This document shows positions 1 through 12,345 of a stretch of 64,000 nucleotides of DNA, piece after piece (the stretch's first letter is position 1; the number at the start of each line of letters is the position of its first letter). Where the stretch lies: contig NW_019211454.1 in assembly GCF_002443255.2 (NCBI RefSeq), positions 32,532,061 to 32,596,060 of the forward strand, given 5' to 3'. The stretch is from Varroa destructor. Its lineage: Eukaryota; Arthropoda; Arachnida; Mesostigmata; Varroidae. Position numbers and translations under genes: made by a program. The notes under the pieces were generated by a model. It searched no databases. It was not told the origin of the DNA and saw only the letters and a program-made list of their open reading frames with translations.

Positions 1-31
1 GAAATGTCATTTGATTTATTAAAAATCTTAC

Positions 32-72
32 CATTGGTAGTCGGAGAAATTTTATCTCGTTTACCCCCTCAT
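32..72 (-). CDS. Exon 14 of the NWD2-like gene (41-nt microexon)
   Basis: The acceptor is GCGACCGCGTTCTACAG and the donor GTAAGA. It takes the leftover G of exon 13 (phase 1) and leaves in phase 0. It encodes EGVNEIKFLRLPM. This has the N-x-x-K-x-x-x-L-P spacing found in NWD proteins where N-x-R-K-x-x-E-L-P-Y-H-L follows the ER/F helical region. The support is the matching phase, two good splice sites and the motif spacing; its small size keeps confidence moderate. Confidence 0.6.
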
Positions 73-3000
73 CTGTAGAACGCGGTCGCCTGGTTCTACA
101 TACGTTTTTCTTCGAAACGCCACACTTTTAGTCCTCAATAGCTCAAAGAACATATGCTTGCATACGCTTCGCTGGCACCGAAACCCAACACAATTGTAAA
201 GCTGAATCTAGCTTTCAAATGGGGACTGTGCCTATTTGTCTGTCTGAATCAGCCGGCTGTCGAGAAACTGTCGGCGCTCTGGAAGGCCGCCGTCAGGATG
301 AAACAAAAGCTCAATACATGGCACAAAATCAAATTGCAGCCTCTAAAGTATGTGTATGCTTGTCAACTAGAAAACCAATCTAGCTCATCATGAACAAGAT
401 ACAAAATAAAGAGACAGAAAAGGAGCGTCAAGTCTAAGATTAAGGTGCAGGGTACATGACGTAATCCGGCCATTTTGCACAGGCAAACGTGGCTTCGTTG
501 AAGAGACGAGCATATAAAAATATGTTGCGGTAGCGCTTTGTAGTAGTAGTTTCAAATGTAGTAGATTTTTCGCATAATCCTTTCGAAGATTACTGTGCTT
601 TCAAATCTGTCGGATGCGCATAGGGCAAGTGTTGCACTATTTCTGGATGACGAGTATAGTATTTGATTGTTATTACTATTTGTTTGTGATTTTGTATGCC
701 GTGTAAAAATCCGGTTAAAACAGCGACTATTCATTTTAGGGACGGTACTGCCTGGAAACTTTACGGTATTACCCTCGACTCGTTCTGCGTTTTTAGCTTC
801 AATGCTTGCATTCAAAGTTCCTAAGAAACGTTCTTTCTTCGTTTTCTAAATACGTTATTTGTGGAAAACAGCTCTATATGGCAAATCCGTACTTCATTGA
901 TTGGTTTTTCCATCTTATGATAATTTTGTTTCTCCTTGAGGCACTGGTTCTTCTCGGTATCGCGCATGTTGTCTTCGACTGATTTTTTTTCAATTACCTT
1001 GATACGCCTGAGCACAATGGTCCTTTTTCGAATAACAACGTTGAGCCTGAGTCTCTGACCCGCTTACTCAGTTGGTTCAACTGCCCACGGATCGTCCATA
1101 CTTAAATATTCCTGTTCATCAAGTGCAGGGCGTGTATCTGAGTATATTCCTCTATGACTGCCGTTTTATGGCTCTATGGCTGTTGTGTTCACGGTGTCGC
1201 AGCCAGTTGGAGCCTTTTCATGCTCCACACTGCCCCATATAGATGCCACGTGCCCTCGTCGTTTCTTTCCCCGGCCATCTCATTGCTCTTTCAGCGAATC
1301 AGACTATTGAATATTGAGTTAGGTAGGTCGCCTCCCTGTGTCTGTTACTATAAATGAATCATTAGGCACTACTAACGAAGCCTACATCTCAGATTCAGCG
1401 CTCGCATAAGGTTTTTCACCATGGACAATATGAAACGATAGACTAAAGCCCATATACCGCACATATATTATATGAAATTTTACCATTTTTCCCTGGCGAT
1501 GACGCGCACTAAATAGAACTTCCGTGGGTATTTGTTATCTATATAAATTGTTCAGCAAGTGGTTGTGTGTGTGTGTGTGTGTATTTACCAGCTATATGAT
1601 TTTTCATTGTTTCAATTTGTGCTTTAATTGTGGTGTAATACAGAAAAGGAAATATTTTCCATGAAATTTTTTGTCGTATTCTACTCTGACATAAATGAGG
1701 AAGCTGCTTTCCTAACTTGTTTCGATTCGGTAAGCTATTGTAAATCTATAACTGGGAAGAGATTCTTTTCTTCTTCGCTTGGCGAATGACTAGCGAAGCT
1801 ACTGTCTGCACAGCAGCGAAGCCCCGTTCGGATAAAAACATATTGGGAGTGGCTTACGTGCAAAAAATGGGCTATAACCTGCCAAGTTTGCAGCGCAAGA
1901 ACCCAACTTAACTTCAAGTTTACTTTTGTCCTCTGGGTGCAGCCTTACTATCTAACATATTGATGATATTCTCCTGCCTGTTTCTTCGAGACTCGATGCT
2001 GTAAGTATTCTTTGCACAGAAAAATGTGCCCGTAAAAATGACTGACCCCGCACTAAGCACAGTGAACAGCCGGCAAAATGTATGTAGTTACTGGAGAATC
2101 TCTATCGTGCGAGCGGATAACTATAGAGCATAAGTTCCTGTCTGAGGCCACTCATGTATACATGTCGTTTGTTTTGAAACGCATCCTTATTTTCTCTCAA
2201 GAGACTATTTATTTCGTGATGTTTTAGATAGCCTTGTATGTTATATGGTTTATTCCTATAGGCCGTGCTACTTGTTCGAAATAGTGATGGTTACGTCGGG
2301 TCTGTGAAACTAGGCCAAATTATTCCCTTGACTTTTTGTCGCTTGTGACATCCTGCGTCGCATATATTCGCTAAAATCATAATGACGTTTTGGCTCTAAC
2401 TAAATAATCATTGTAGGATCTAGCGTTGGGATTGTTTGATTCGCTTTTAATACCCTCCATATGAGAAATGTACATATTTGATATCGCAAGGCCTGATCAC
2501 CATTGTGGCCCTACCGTACTTCTCGTATCAACTACCAGTAAAGAACTAGGATCGAATAGGTCAAAAAGGGAGATTTACATAAACGAGGTCCCGTTTCATC
2601 GACCGATGTTAGCGTTATTTACTCGAGTCACTCGGATCGAATGCATAATCTCAGGCAAAACCCATAGATACACTTACGTAATTACGGCACTACAGTATTA
2701 TACGAGTAGTATAGACAATTAGTTTACGCGTTTGCCTTTGCAAACGTGCCTCTGTGTGTATCAGAGCTCCAATGACAAAGATGAGAAACTATTCCCTAAG
2801 TAGATATAAATGCTCCATTTAGTGCTATAGTCGACTTGAATTTTTCGAGTATCTCTAATACTCGAAAAATTCAAGTCCATTATCAGGTTTAGGGCTGTAG
2901 AGTTTAGTGAGTATTACGGCAATTAGCTTGAGCCTCCACACAAAAAACTTCAACGTATTTTTTTGCACTATTTAGAACAATAAAGAGAGAAACAAATCAC

Positions 3001-3280
3001 TGCGTGAGTTCATCTAAGTTAAGCAATAATGTGCTAACCACCATATTCAATTTCTGCGAAAAACACTTCGGGGGTCATATCATTGATCCGTCTTTCGCAC
3101 GAATCTACCATTTGGTAAATGCATCAATTATAGATGTGTCTAAAATCGCTACGATAGCCAACAAAACATTACCTATATGATGAGAGTATACTCTGTAAGG
3201 ATAAATGGATTAATTTTTCAAGCTTAACAATATGATTTATTTACCGTACGAAGCTTCCCTTCCCTCACAATATTATTTAC

Positions 3281-3320
<40 letters not shown>

Positions 3321-6300
3321 CAAGCTCAATACAACATACAATGTTATGAGCACATTATACTAACCACCCTGCAGAAGATGCATCCAGGTTTCATCGACTT
3401 CGCGCAGAATGTCGGACCAGTCGTCTCTTCGTTTCGATTTTCCCACATCGTCATACAAATTGCCGAGAACTCCAGCTTTATCCTCCTTTTGCGCCAGAAA
3501 CCCCATATGGAAAGCGGCGCCCAGCTCTGCATGACAGCTGCGCAGGTCTGTGCCGGCGGAAAGATATCTTTAAATAGGCATACGAAGGAACGGACGGGTA
3601 AACATCTATAATTAACAATATTATGCTTGCATTATGTTTCCTTTATTCATCATCTGTTCGTTCTTTTTATCCTTTCATTTTACATCAAATTTGACACGTC
3701 TCATATATTGTGGAAAAGATTTTTTTTCTCGTATTTACTGCGCCGTTGGCCTCTGTGTTTCGAATTTTACGACCGGTATCGCCGTTAGGCGTTCCATAAG
3801 ACAGATACATGGCCCGCTAGCTCCTGCCAGCACGAAGCGAGCCGTATGTCTATGCCCTGCTTCGAACCTAGACCACAAGGTGCCTACCATTAGCCTGCCA
3901 AATCTCAGCCGACTTAATGTTCATAGAGGTTTTTGGCCTTTTTAGATGGGCTTCCTTTCAAATAAATCAGGTTTTACGGTCACATGGCTATAGTATAGAA
4001 TAAATAGTGCGTCGTAACTTGAGTGTTCAGTTGACGTCGTGAGAATAAGGGAAGGGTTTTTGTTGCATTCTATTTCTCTTGTAATGTACACATTTTTTGA
4101 GTCTATTAAATTTACCATCTCTAAACATAATCTGTATCCGGCAAACAAATCAGAAGTTAGGTGTAACTAATCAGGATTTCATAATATGATTTTTAATTGT
4201 CTTAAATTTATTTTTAAACCTTCCTTTTATTCGTAGTGTTTTTACGAAATTTTTACTCTTTATTAGATAAGTGACGGGCATTAGTATGGAAAAGGAATGT
4301 ATTGATTATAGGAGCACAGATGTCATTGGCTTCACTGTGACTATAGTAATTGGCTGCTGAGGGTCACGCATTCGTAAAGACAGCCACTTCTGCTTAGTGG
4401 TCTGGTTGTGTTTTTAAAAGTTTTTAGTTTAAAAGAAACTAAAGTTTCTTTCATACCCATTCTCGAAAAACAAGCAATTCTTTTTGCAGTTAGTTCATTG
4501 CCGGTTCGCTTAGTTACTCCTCCTTGGCTTTTCATCGGCTTTCAATTCGATTGCGGCCGGTCTACTTCTGTAGCAAGCAACTGTGATAGCAGCGAAGAAG
4601 AAAGAAGAAAGGGGAATTCGGGAGTTCTGAGATTGAGACTGAACGGCTCACAGGACGTCCTAAACACAGGAGATAAAATCAATGGTTCTTGTATTTCTTC
4701 ATGCTTCGACGGTTCATTGCTTGTGTTATTGTTGTTGTTACAGAAAACTGTGCAAATCAGCTGGGCGAAAGTTTTTGAAACGTGGCGGTAGAAAAAGCTT
4801 TCGACGCACCCTAGTGGTAGATGACCTGCAAGATTTGACAGTTCCCGGTTAGTCTATCCAAGCGTATAATTCGTCTCCAAAGAAAAGAAGGAGGAAGGTC
4901 CAAATGCGACATTTGATACCTCGAACTCTTTCTTTGCGCCATCGAAAGTCTCTCTAGTCGAGTCCCTTGGCATCAACTACTTTCCTATCCTTTCCGTTAA
5001 CTTAGTGCGACTTCTACTACTGCGCTGGACAGGGATCAGGCGGTGCCCGCCCCTTATACCTTGTCAGACTTCTCGATCCACAGCGAGCTGTCAAGGATCG
5101 ATCAGCTTGTTGTTTACGAGGGTCGAACCGACTGGGCTTGGCTGAGCGACAACAGCTGGCTGTTGTTTGCATCAGACATGAGAAACGAGCAGGTCTTATA
5201 CATGCCCATTTAAACCACTAGCACGTTCTCTAAGTTCCAACTATTTCTAGCACTGATTTGGTGTCTTTTGTTCTTTCTGCTACTTTCTCCCGTATATTTC
5301 TGTAATCCAGTTACAAGCTAGCTTTCGGACGCCTTTTTTGCGACAGTGATGGCAATGCTAAAGTTTTGTTACTTTAAATGTTTGATAAACTTCAACGATG
5401 TTGTGTTTCGCCACCAGTTGCATCGTTTGTTCTATAACACCTGCCCGAGCTAATCAGTAAGATGCTAAACAACATGTTGTAACTGCCGGCGTCGTCCACG
5501 GAAACCGCAAGAAACAACGTATATATATGTAGAAGCTTATTATTATTATTTAAAAGTGCGCGGTACACGTACCTATTTTTAATACATTGACTGATGCAAC
5601 GGTGACTCCACTGGATGTACGATCGACAGTCAACGTAACATCGTTTTAATAGTGAGCCTGAAAAACGGAGATCGATATCTTTAAATAGAATGCACCCTTC
5701 GTAACTTAACGGCGCCTTTATGGCGCATTTGACGTACTTCAGTATTGGTTGGGCCAAGGTCAGTATTTTCAATACTCTCAAAAACTCATTCATGAGAACT
5801 GATACTCTCAATGCTTTCTTTGGATTCACGAACTAGTTTAGCGAGCTAGTGACCATTAAAAGACTACCGGCTTCCCAGGGAGGCGGCCAAAAAATGAAGT
5901 ACTCCAGCTGCATCATTTCTGGTACCTTATTCAAATATAAACGATAATTTAAGAACACATAAACAATTGACCGTGTCGTCTTACTTCACTCTACCTACCT
6001 AAAACGATATTCTGCTTGTACTCCTCAACGTGCACACGTGTCCCCCGAGAAAATGAATAATAATAATTTTAACTAGGAAAGAAAAACTCAGGTTTGCAAT
6101 TACCATATGAAAAGTATGTGTAATACTCAATGGAAACAAACAACAGCAGGCACTTTGAGTTCAACTAATCGTACTCAATTTATCGATTGGCGTTACTTAT
6201 GTATGGCTAAAAAATAAAAGCGGTGTATCATAATGGTGCTCTTAGTAAAGAAAGGCCTAATGTGTATTTTAAACGACATGATATACTGCGTTGGTAAGAT

Positions 6301-9300
6301 AGATTGAACTCTATTTATCTCTGGTGTGTTCCGCTGGTTGAGATGCTACGTCCAATCCTTTCTTGCATTGGATAAATAATAGAAGAGTCGCATGCCATTC
6401 AGCGTGCGACCGAGGGCGATGTCGGGTAATGGATATCTGTTGAATCTATCTGGGGCAGAGATGCTTCAAAATAGCTTAGTATTTTGCTACCTTTGAGTAC
6501 CCGGACAACTCTATCTGCTCATGTGCATGGTACAGCTCGGCCATTGCACATGGATACCAAGACAGTTGAACATGCCTGTAACAACAAGCATGTTTAATCC
6601 ACTTTTTCCAGTAATCTCTTACAATAAGCGTTAATGTTTCGACATACACTTTGCGAACTGAATAATACAGCTATCGCTCCTGCGAAAAAAATACATTTTG
6701 TACAATTGCGCCAGTATATGATCAACAGGCAAAAAAAAAAATTAAGCATGTAGGAAAGAGATCCGTGTTCGAAGAAATGCATCCAATTGAAAATTAGTCT
6801 CCTACTGCATTGCTAATTCATTGACGGACAGTGATCCACGGTAGGGTACGTTCCGAGTGTTCTCAAGTATCACCGTAACGATGAAACCTCTAGGCCATCC
6901 TTGGCGGTTTTCGACGATGTGTGATCGATTGCGTATGCAAACAGAGAGGACCAGGCATCGAATATTCGGTTTATTTCATGGGCCTTTGCTAGCTTCGGCT
7001 AACATCGGCACACACAATCGATCGTCGCGTGCCGTGCACGAATCGACGTACTTTTCTTGTCTAGCAATAATATCAGTAGTAGTAGCAACGGTAGATTGAA
7101 CTCGAAGTAACAATAATCGTCGTGACGATAACAATTAGATAGCAGCAAATATAAGCGTGTAACTCATTAAATTAAGGCTTTTGAGTTTGGCTTTCGTGTA
7201 CAGTCGTGCTCACAACATGACGGGTTTGATCCGTCAACTTTTTTGGTTAGCTACATCTTGCTTTGCGGTAAACGTTGACATTTAGCTGTTTTAGCTGTTA
7301 AAATTCGGGCTCAATCAATTAGAGTGAGTCAAAAATTGGACTCCATTGGAACCACATGTAAAAAAACATCATACCAATATATGAATCGTGTTATAGTTTC
7401 GGTATTTTATTTCTATAAAACTTTAAACGCATGGCCCGAATCGAATCATACGTACATAATTCATGACAGACGCACAATTATTAAGAATGTTTTGAATTGT
7501 AACTGCTCATGAAGACCCATCAAGGCAAGCCAACAAAATCGATGCTAGGGAAAGTATATAGGGAAATTTATGAGTAAGCTCGCAGCTCATCTAATTATTT
7601 CTACTCTATAAATAATACTTAGTAGTCGACGGCAATGTAGCTAAATGATGCGTGTGTGTGTTGTTGTACGTGTTTAGCTTGGAAACAAAGTTAACCCACA
7701 AGACGGCCCATTATTCCGCGTTTGTAAACAATCCGACGAAGCCTTGTTTTTTTTTTTTTATATCTATCAAACACTCATTAAACCCATCCTAAAATTGAGG
7801 AAAGTGCAACTTCTTGCCTTCGTGGGACAACTTGAGTGGTATGCGGTTCGAGTAAGTTTTACATTTCAATATGCCGCTATATTAATACTAAGTTTTTCTA
7901 AACAGTTTGACGTTTAATGTCGCGCTCGACGCTGCTTTGACGAACTTCAGCTGGCAGCTGCAGATAAAACCTTTTGAAGTTAGGATGAGGATACTTCAGT
8001 TATATAGATATATTGCGCAATGTTTAGTTTTCTTATCATAATCTGGAAAGCACATCCATCATTTTGTTGTATCACTTTACCATGGAAATAGCGAAATTGT
8101 ATGATTAAATGATAAAATAAGCCGCGGAAAAGATAGATATTTTTGTGTCCGTCAATGGGCAATATTTGTTGTGTAGGAAATTTTGGTTAGGGCCAATCAT
8201 TGGTCTGAAAAAGGCTTGAGCAAAAGGTCAAGCGATAGGCAGGGCAAACTGAGAAGCGTTCACTCTCTCTGTGCAAGAGCTCAAAGTTTGTCCTACATTA
8301 CCTTATTAGCTGCTGCTGTTGTAGCTCATATGAAAATGATTTTCTCAGAAAGTGATCATTACTTAGGTACTCAGGCCTGTATCTCGAACGGTCATATCAA
8401 AGAAATTTTTTACCCAACTATTGAGGACGGCTACATATCAAATGTAGGCTAAGTTTCTACAGAATTGCCACATGGTGACATAGATAATATAGCGAATATA
8501 AAATTCCGTTTTCGACAAATATTATAATCGTTATTATTATTACCATGCGTGCGCATGCTAATACGGCGTATACGATATCAACGTTGTTTTATGAAATAAT
8601 ATCGTAGGCGTTGGAAGATAATTTTCTTCAGGTGAATGATGCCTGGAACGGCGTGAGCACCTGCTACGTAACCTTGTGACTGAGCCTAATAGGTGTCCCT
8701 TTCCGTGCTTTATAACTTACAAATGAAACCGTTCCATTGTGTGCTGTATCGATAGTATTTGGATTTTAAGTATCTATTATATTTACCGAGTTCTTTCTTA
8801 ATAGCTATCCAGGTTAGTGGCAGGCGGTGTGGCTCGCAGTCAGTGGTCTGCAGGAGCTCCATAAGCTCCGGTTCGCGGAAACCGTAGCTAGTACACGCAA
8901 GGAACGAACAAATTCGCCGCACTGGTTGAAGTCCATATCTGTAATGTAATCATGTATTCGATAATGTTAAATATTATCTTGCAACATGTAGAATATTAGC
9001 ATTTACTTGACTCAACATAGATTAGACAATCCGTTCTAACTTCGGGTCATCTGCACAATACCTAAGGACGCGAGCCGCTTATCTGTAAAAACTTCCCACA
9101 TAGACATATGCTGCACGTGAAGCAAGACGCTTCATAAGAAATTGTTTGGTGACACCCCATTGAGATAGACGAGCTCTGTTCACCGACCGTAAATTTGGCC
9201 CGACCTTTCCTACTAAACAACAGGGAAACGAAATAGGATATAACGGTCTGACTAGATTATCATTAAGCTATCTCATTGATTGATATGCAAATGCCTATTT

Positions 9301-12300
9301 AAGCGGACACTAGACTGGTCATTGAAATTATGGCGACCCAAAAAAAAACGTGTACCACTGCGCCAAACAGAATGCAAGGCGTAAGAAAATACGAGTCGAA
9401 TTAAGCAGACGGTTCTGTCTAGTGTTTTCGGTCTACCGTTGCTGCTGCCAGCTCATGTTGGCAGCAGCCGCCGCCGCTCGACCGGACGATATCTTGTCGC
9501 CCTTCTATCCGGCATATGAGAAGCTCCTTGGACTTAAGCCAGTCAGGCGTGTTTTTTTCCTTCGTTCCTTATTTTGTCGTCTCTCCCGGCTGCTAATACT
9601 ATTTTTCGTGTCAACTGAAAGTTCCACCGCAGGGAAGTATTTCACCCAGCGGCACTGCGCCCATTCGACGCACGAATGAGACGCCTACTAGGAATCACCT
9701 ACCTTCTTTAGAGCTCGGATACTGCTGGCTAACTGCTTGCTATCAGCTACCGAATTTTTCATAGGCCGTACAAGGTAGGACAAAAGCACGAGTAGTAGGA
9801 ATAGGTCCTTTCACAATGGCTACAAACAGCTAAAATAAGTTTCGAGTCAGCGACACACGCGATAGACGTGCTGGACACGAAAGGCTAGACTTAAAGTGAG
9901 ATTGACGGTGACGTCTACATAATTTAAATCAAATCTGATGTCAGTACTGAACTCAGAACGGTTGCCGGGATCGACCGAATTGCTTTGAGATAGCCCTGCT
10001 TCCATTATCTCAGGACGGAAATTACTGTGAACTTAGCTATCGCATATACCCGGGAAAGATAATGCTATTTTAGCGATCTTGATAGACAATGCAATGGGCT
10101 GCACTGAAGCTTATATCTGCGCTATGAAACTCCCTTTCTTCAATTTTCTTTCCTGGACAACAAGCCCCATTGTAAATGGAGCTTATCATGAAAATGGCTG
10201 TAGGCCAAGCGGTGTTGTTAGGCAGCTTCAATAATAGCCGCATTACGTATTTTATCAACTAACGCATTTTCTTCTGACTTTACGAAAGATTGACTTTTTG
10301 TATTGCTATGTGCGATACATTATTAAATAGAAAACCTTTGGCGAGAGTCTAATCACAAAAATCATGTACTAATCGTACAAAACCTAGCGACTATATCATG
10401 TGGTGTAAATACATCAAATCTGTGTACCTCTTACTCTGTTCTCTCTGTCTCTCTAGCATATTTTGCTAAATTTTATAGACGGCTGGTGAAAGGACACCTC
10501 AGAAACGTTTGTTTAATCTATACGATCCCTGCCTGTGAGTTTCCCAGCTTGGCTATAGTCTCGGTAAACACGAAAAGTTGTGCAGTTCAACGCTAAGGTA
10601 AGACGTAAGAATTTTCCTATAGTGCGGCGACGTTTGGGGGTAGCCGATATTCTATCGATATCTCTCTATATTCATGATACGGCATCTCATTTGGACCACG
10701 GATATTAAATTCGATTCGTCATCATAAGCTTGAGCCTGTAATCATAACAAATGAAGCAGTGCAATATGTACGTATTTCTTGGGCTTTGGGCATTTCTGTC
10801 GCTACAATTATATCGAAACGAGCATTTGTACCCGTATTAGTACGTTGTCACTATAATACGTAGACGTATATACATTTCTTTTGAACTCAGCTTGCCTACA
10901 TATATATATATATATACGTGGGCAAATTGAAGTGTTTCGAGCCTAGCATAGAAACAAATCCTTTTTACGTCCAATGCAGTGTTTAGTTTATAGCGTAGTC
11001 TCTTTGTGAATCTATACACGTTTCCCAGCGAATCTTCGAAGCAGCAAGAAGCGACTAAGGGCCAGACCTGGTGAGTATGGTAGGTAGTTAATAAGCTTGA
11101 ACTCCGGTAAATTTTTGTCCTGAGGACTAGTAACGCATTAGACGGTACGTTGTTATGGTGAAACAACACCTAAAAGTACGGTAATTTTTTTGCAATTTTT
11201 GCAAAACTTTGTCAAGCAGACCCCGTTTTCAAGATAGACGCTTAACATAACCTCGGACTGTCTTCGAAACGGTCGCCACCATTTACATGGTCGATGGAAG
11301 AGGCTTCACGCCGTACAGAGCCGACTCTATTCGTAGGCTGCTGCCAAAACTTCAATCTATCTACCTAGACTGCTTCGGACGGCCCTTGAACATTTATTTG
11401 ACTGTTTCTTTGGTTTTAAATGAGCGGTCAGCTACTTTGTGCCCGCGTTCTTGCAATGTGGTTCGAGCCTCTGCTATTTTTCCAGCTTTTGATTCGACCA
11501 TCGTCTAACACTATTTGGGGACATTTTCTGATGTTATCGGTAATCATTGCAAGTTTAGGCCAATCCACAAACGTATCGCCAAGCAAGCTAGAACAGCCAT
11601 ATTTATATTGCCCTGCCCAAAACTTCATGGTGGCAAATTATATTGCATACTCGGTAGGTAAACAGTCTTGAGCTGAATCTGCATAGAAGTATTACTTTTC
11701 AAACGTAAACATTTGACAGCTCTAGGTTCAATTTCTGTTCGTTTTCATCAAAATACTGCCATCGACTGACACAGACTGCCTATGATATGAAGGCAAAAAA
11801 AAAAAGCGTTTGATATGAGTGGGGATTTTGACGAGCAATGCCGTTCTTATACTGAGGCTGGATTCTTCAAACTATTCGTATATATATATATGTTCAAAGT
11901 GAAGCATTTCAATCTAAACTGTATCTAAACAGTCACAGACATCTTTTTTTTGCATATGCTACATGTGTGACCCTCATCTGACATAAACACTGTCCGCCTT
12001 GGTAATAACTTCAATGGGAAGTGTTCCTTTATTCTATCAGCAGGCTACTTTTGGGTCAGATGATCTTGATGAAATATGCTACATACAACGAAAGTAAATT
12101 TTAAGCTGATAGCTGGTCGGTAGAGTGCAAGGGCTCAGAAGCAAACATGAGCTTATGTGGACTACAGTTGACAACTGATGTTTTTCCCTTTTATTTTATT
12201 TAGCAAAAATTGTGGTATATCGAAAATGGTTTATTCAGCTCTTCTGGTAAATCCTACAGTTTTTAAATTTAAAATCCGATCAAGTCTAGTGTTTCTAGTT

Positions 12301-12314
12301 TGCTTTATGAAAGC

Positions 12315-12345
<31 letters not shown>

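Larger units (their letters stand above)
73..3364 (-). other. Intron 13
   Basis: No gene is seen inside. It holds the (TG)n run at 1564, the hairpin at 2833-2877 and the (TA)n run at 3283. A minus-strand frame at 325-217 (after the acceptor-like ACTTTAG) runs to a stop and does not match the expected protein. Confidence 0.6.

Noticed and set aside
217..325. Minus-strand frame ending LIQTDK after an acceptor-like ACTTTAG, considered as the next exon after exon 13
   Set aside because: It runs to a stop and lacks the expected N-x-x-K-x-x-x-L-P block, whereas 72-32 has that block, the right phase and both splice sites.
3790..3925. Minus-strand GGTTCGAAGC box considered as part of a tRNA gene
   Set aside because: No cloverleaf stems could be formed around it.
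4408..4791. 127-codon plus-strand frame
   Set aside because: No domain, a leucine run at the end, and a position antisense within intron 12.
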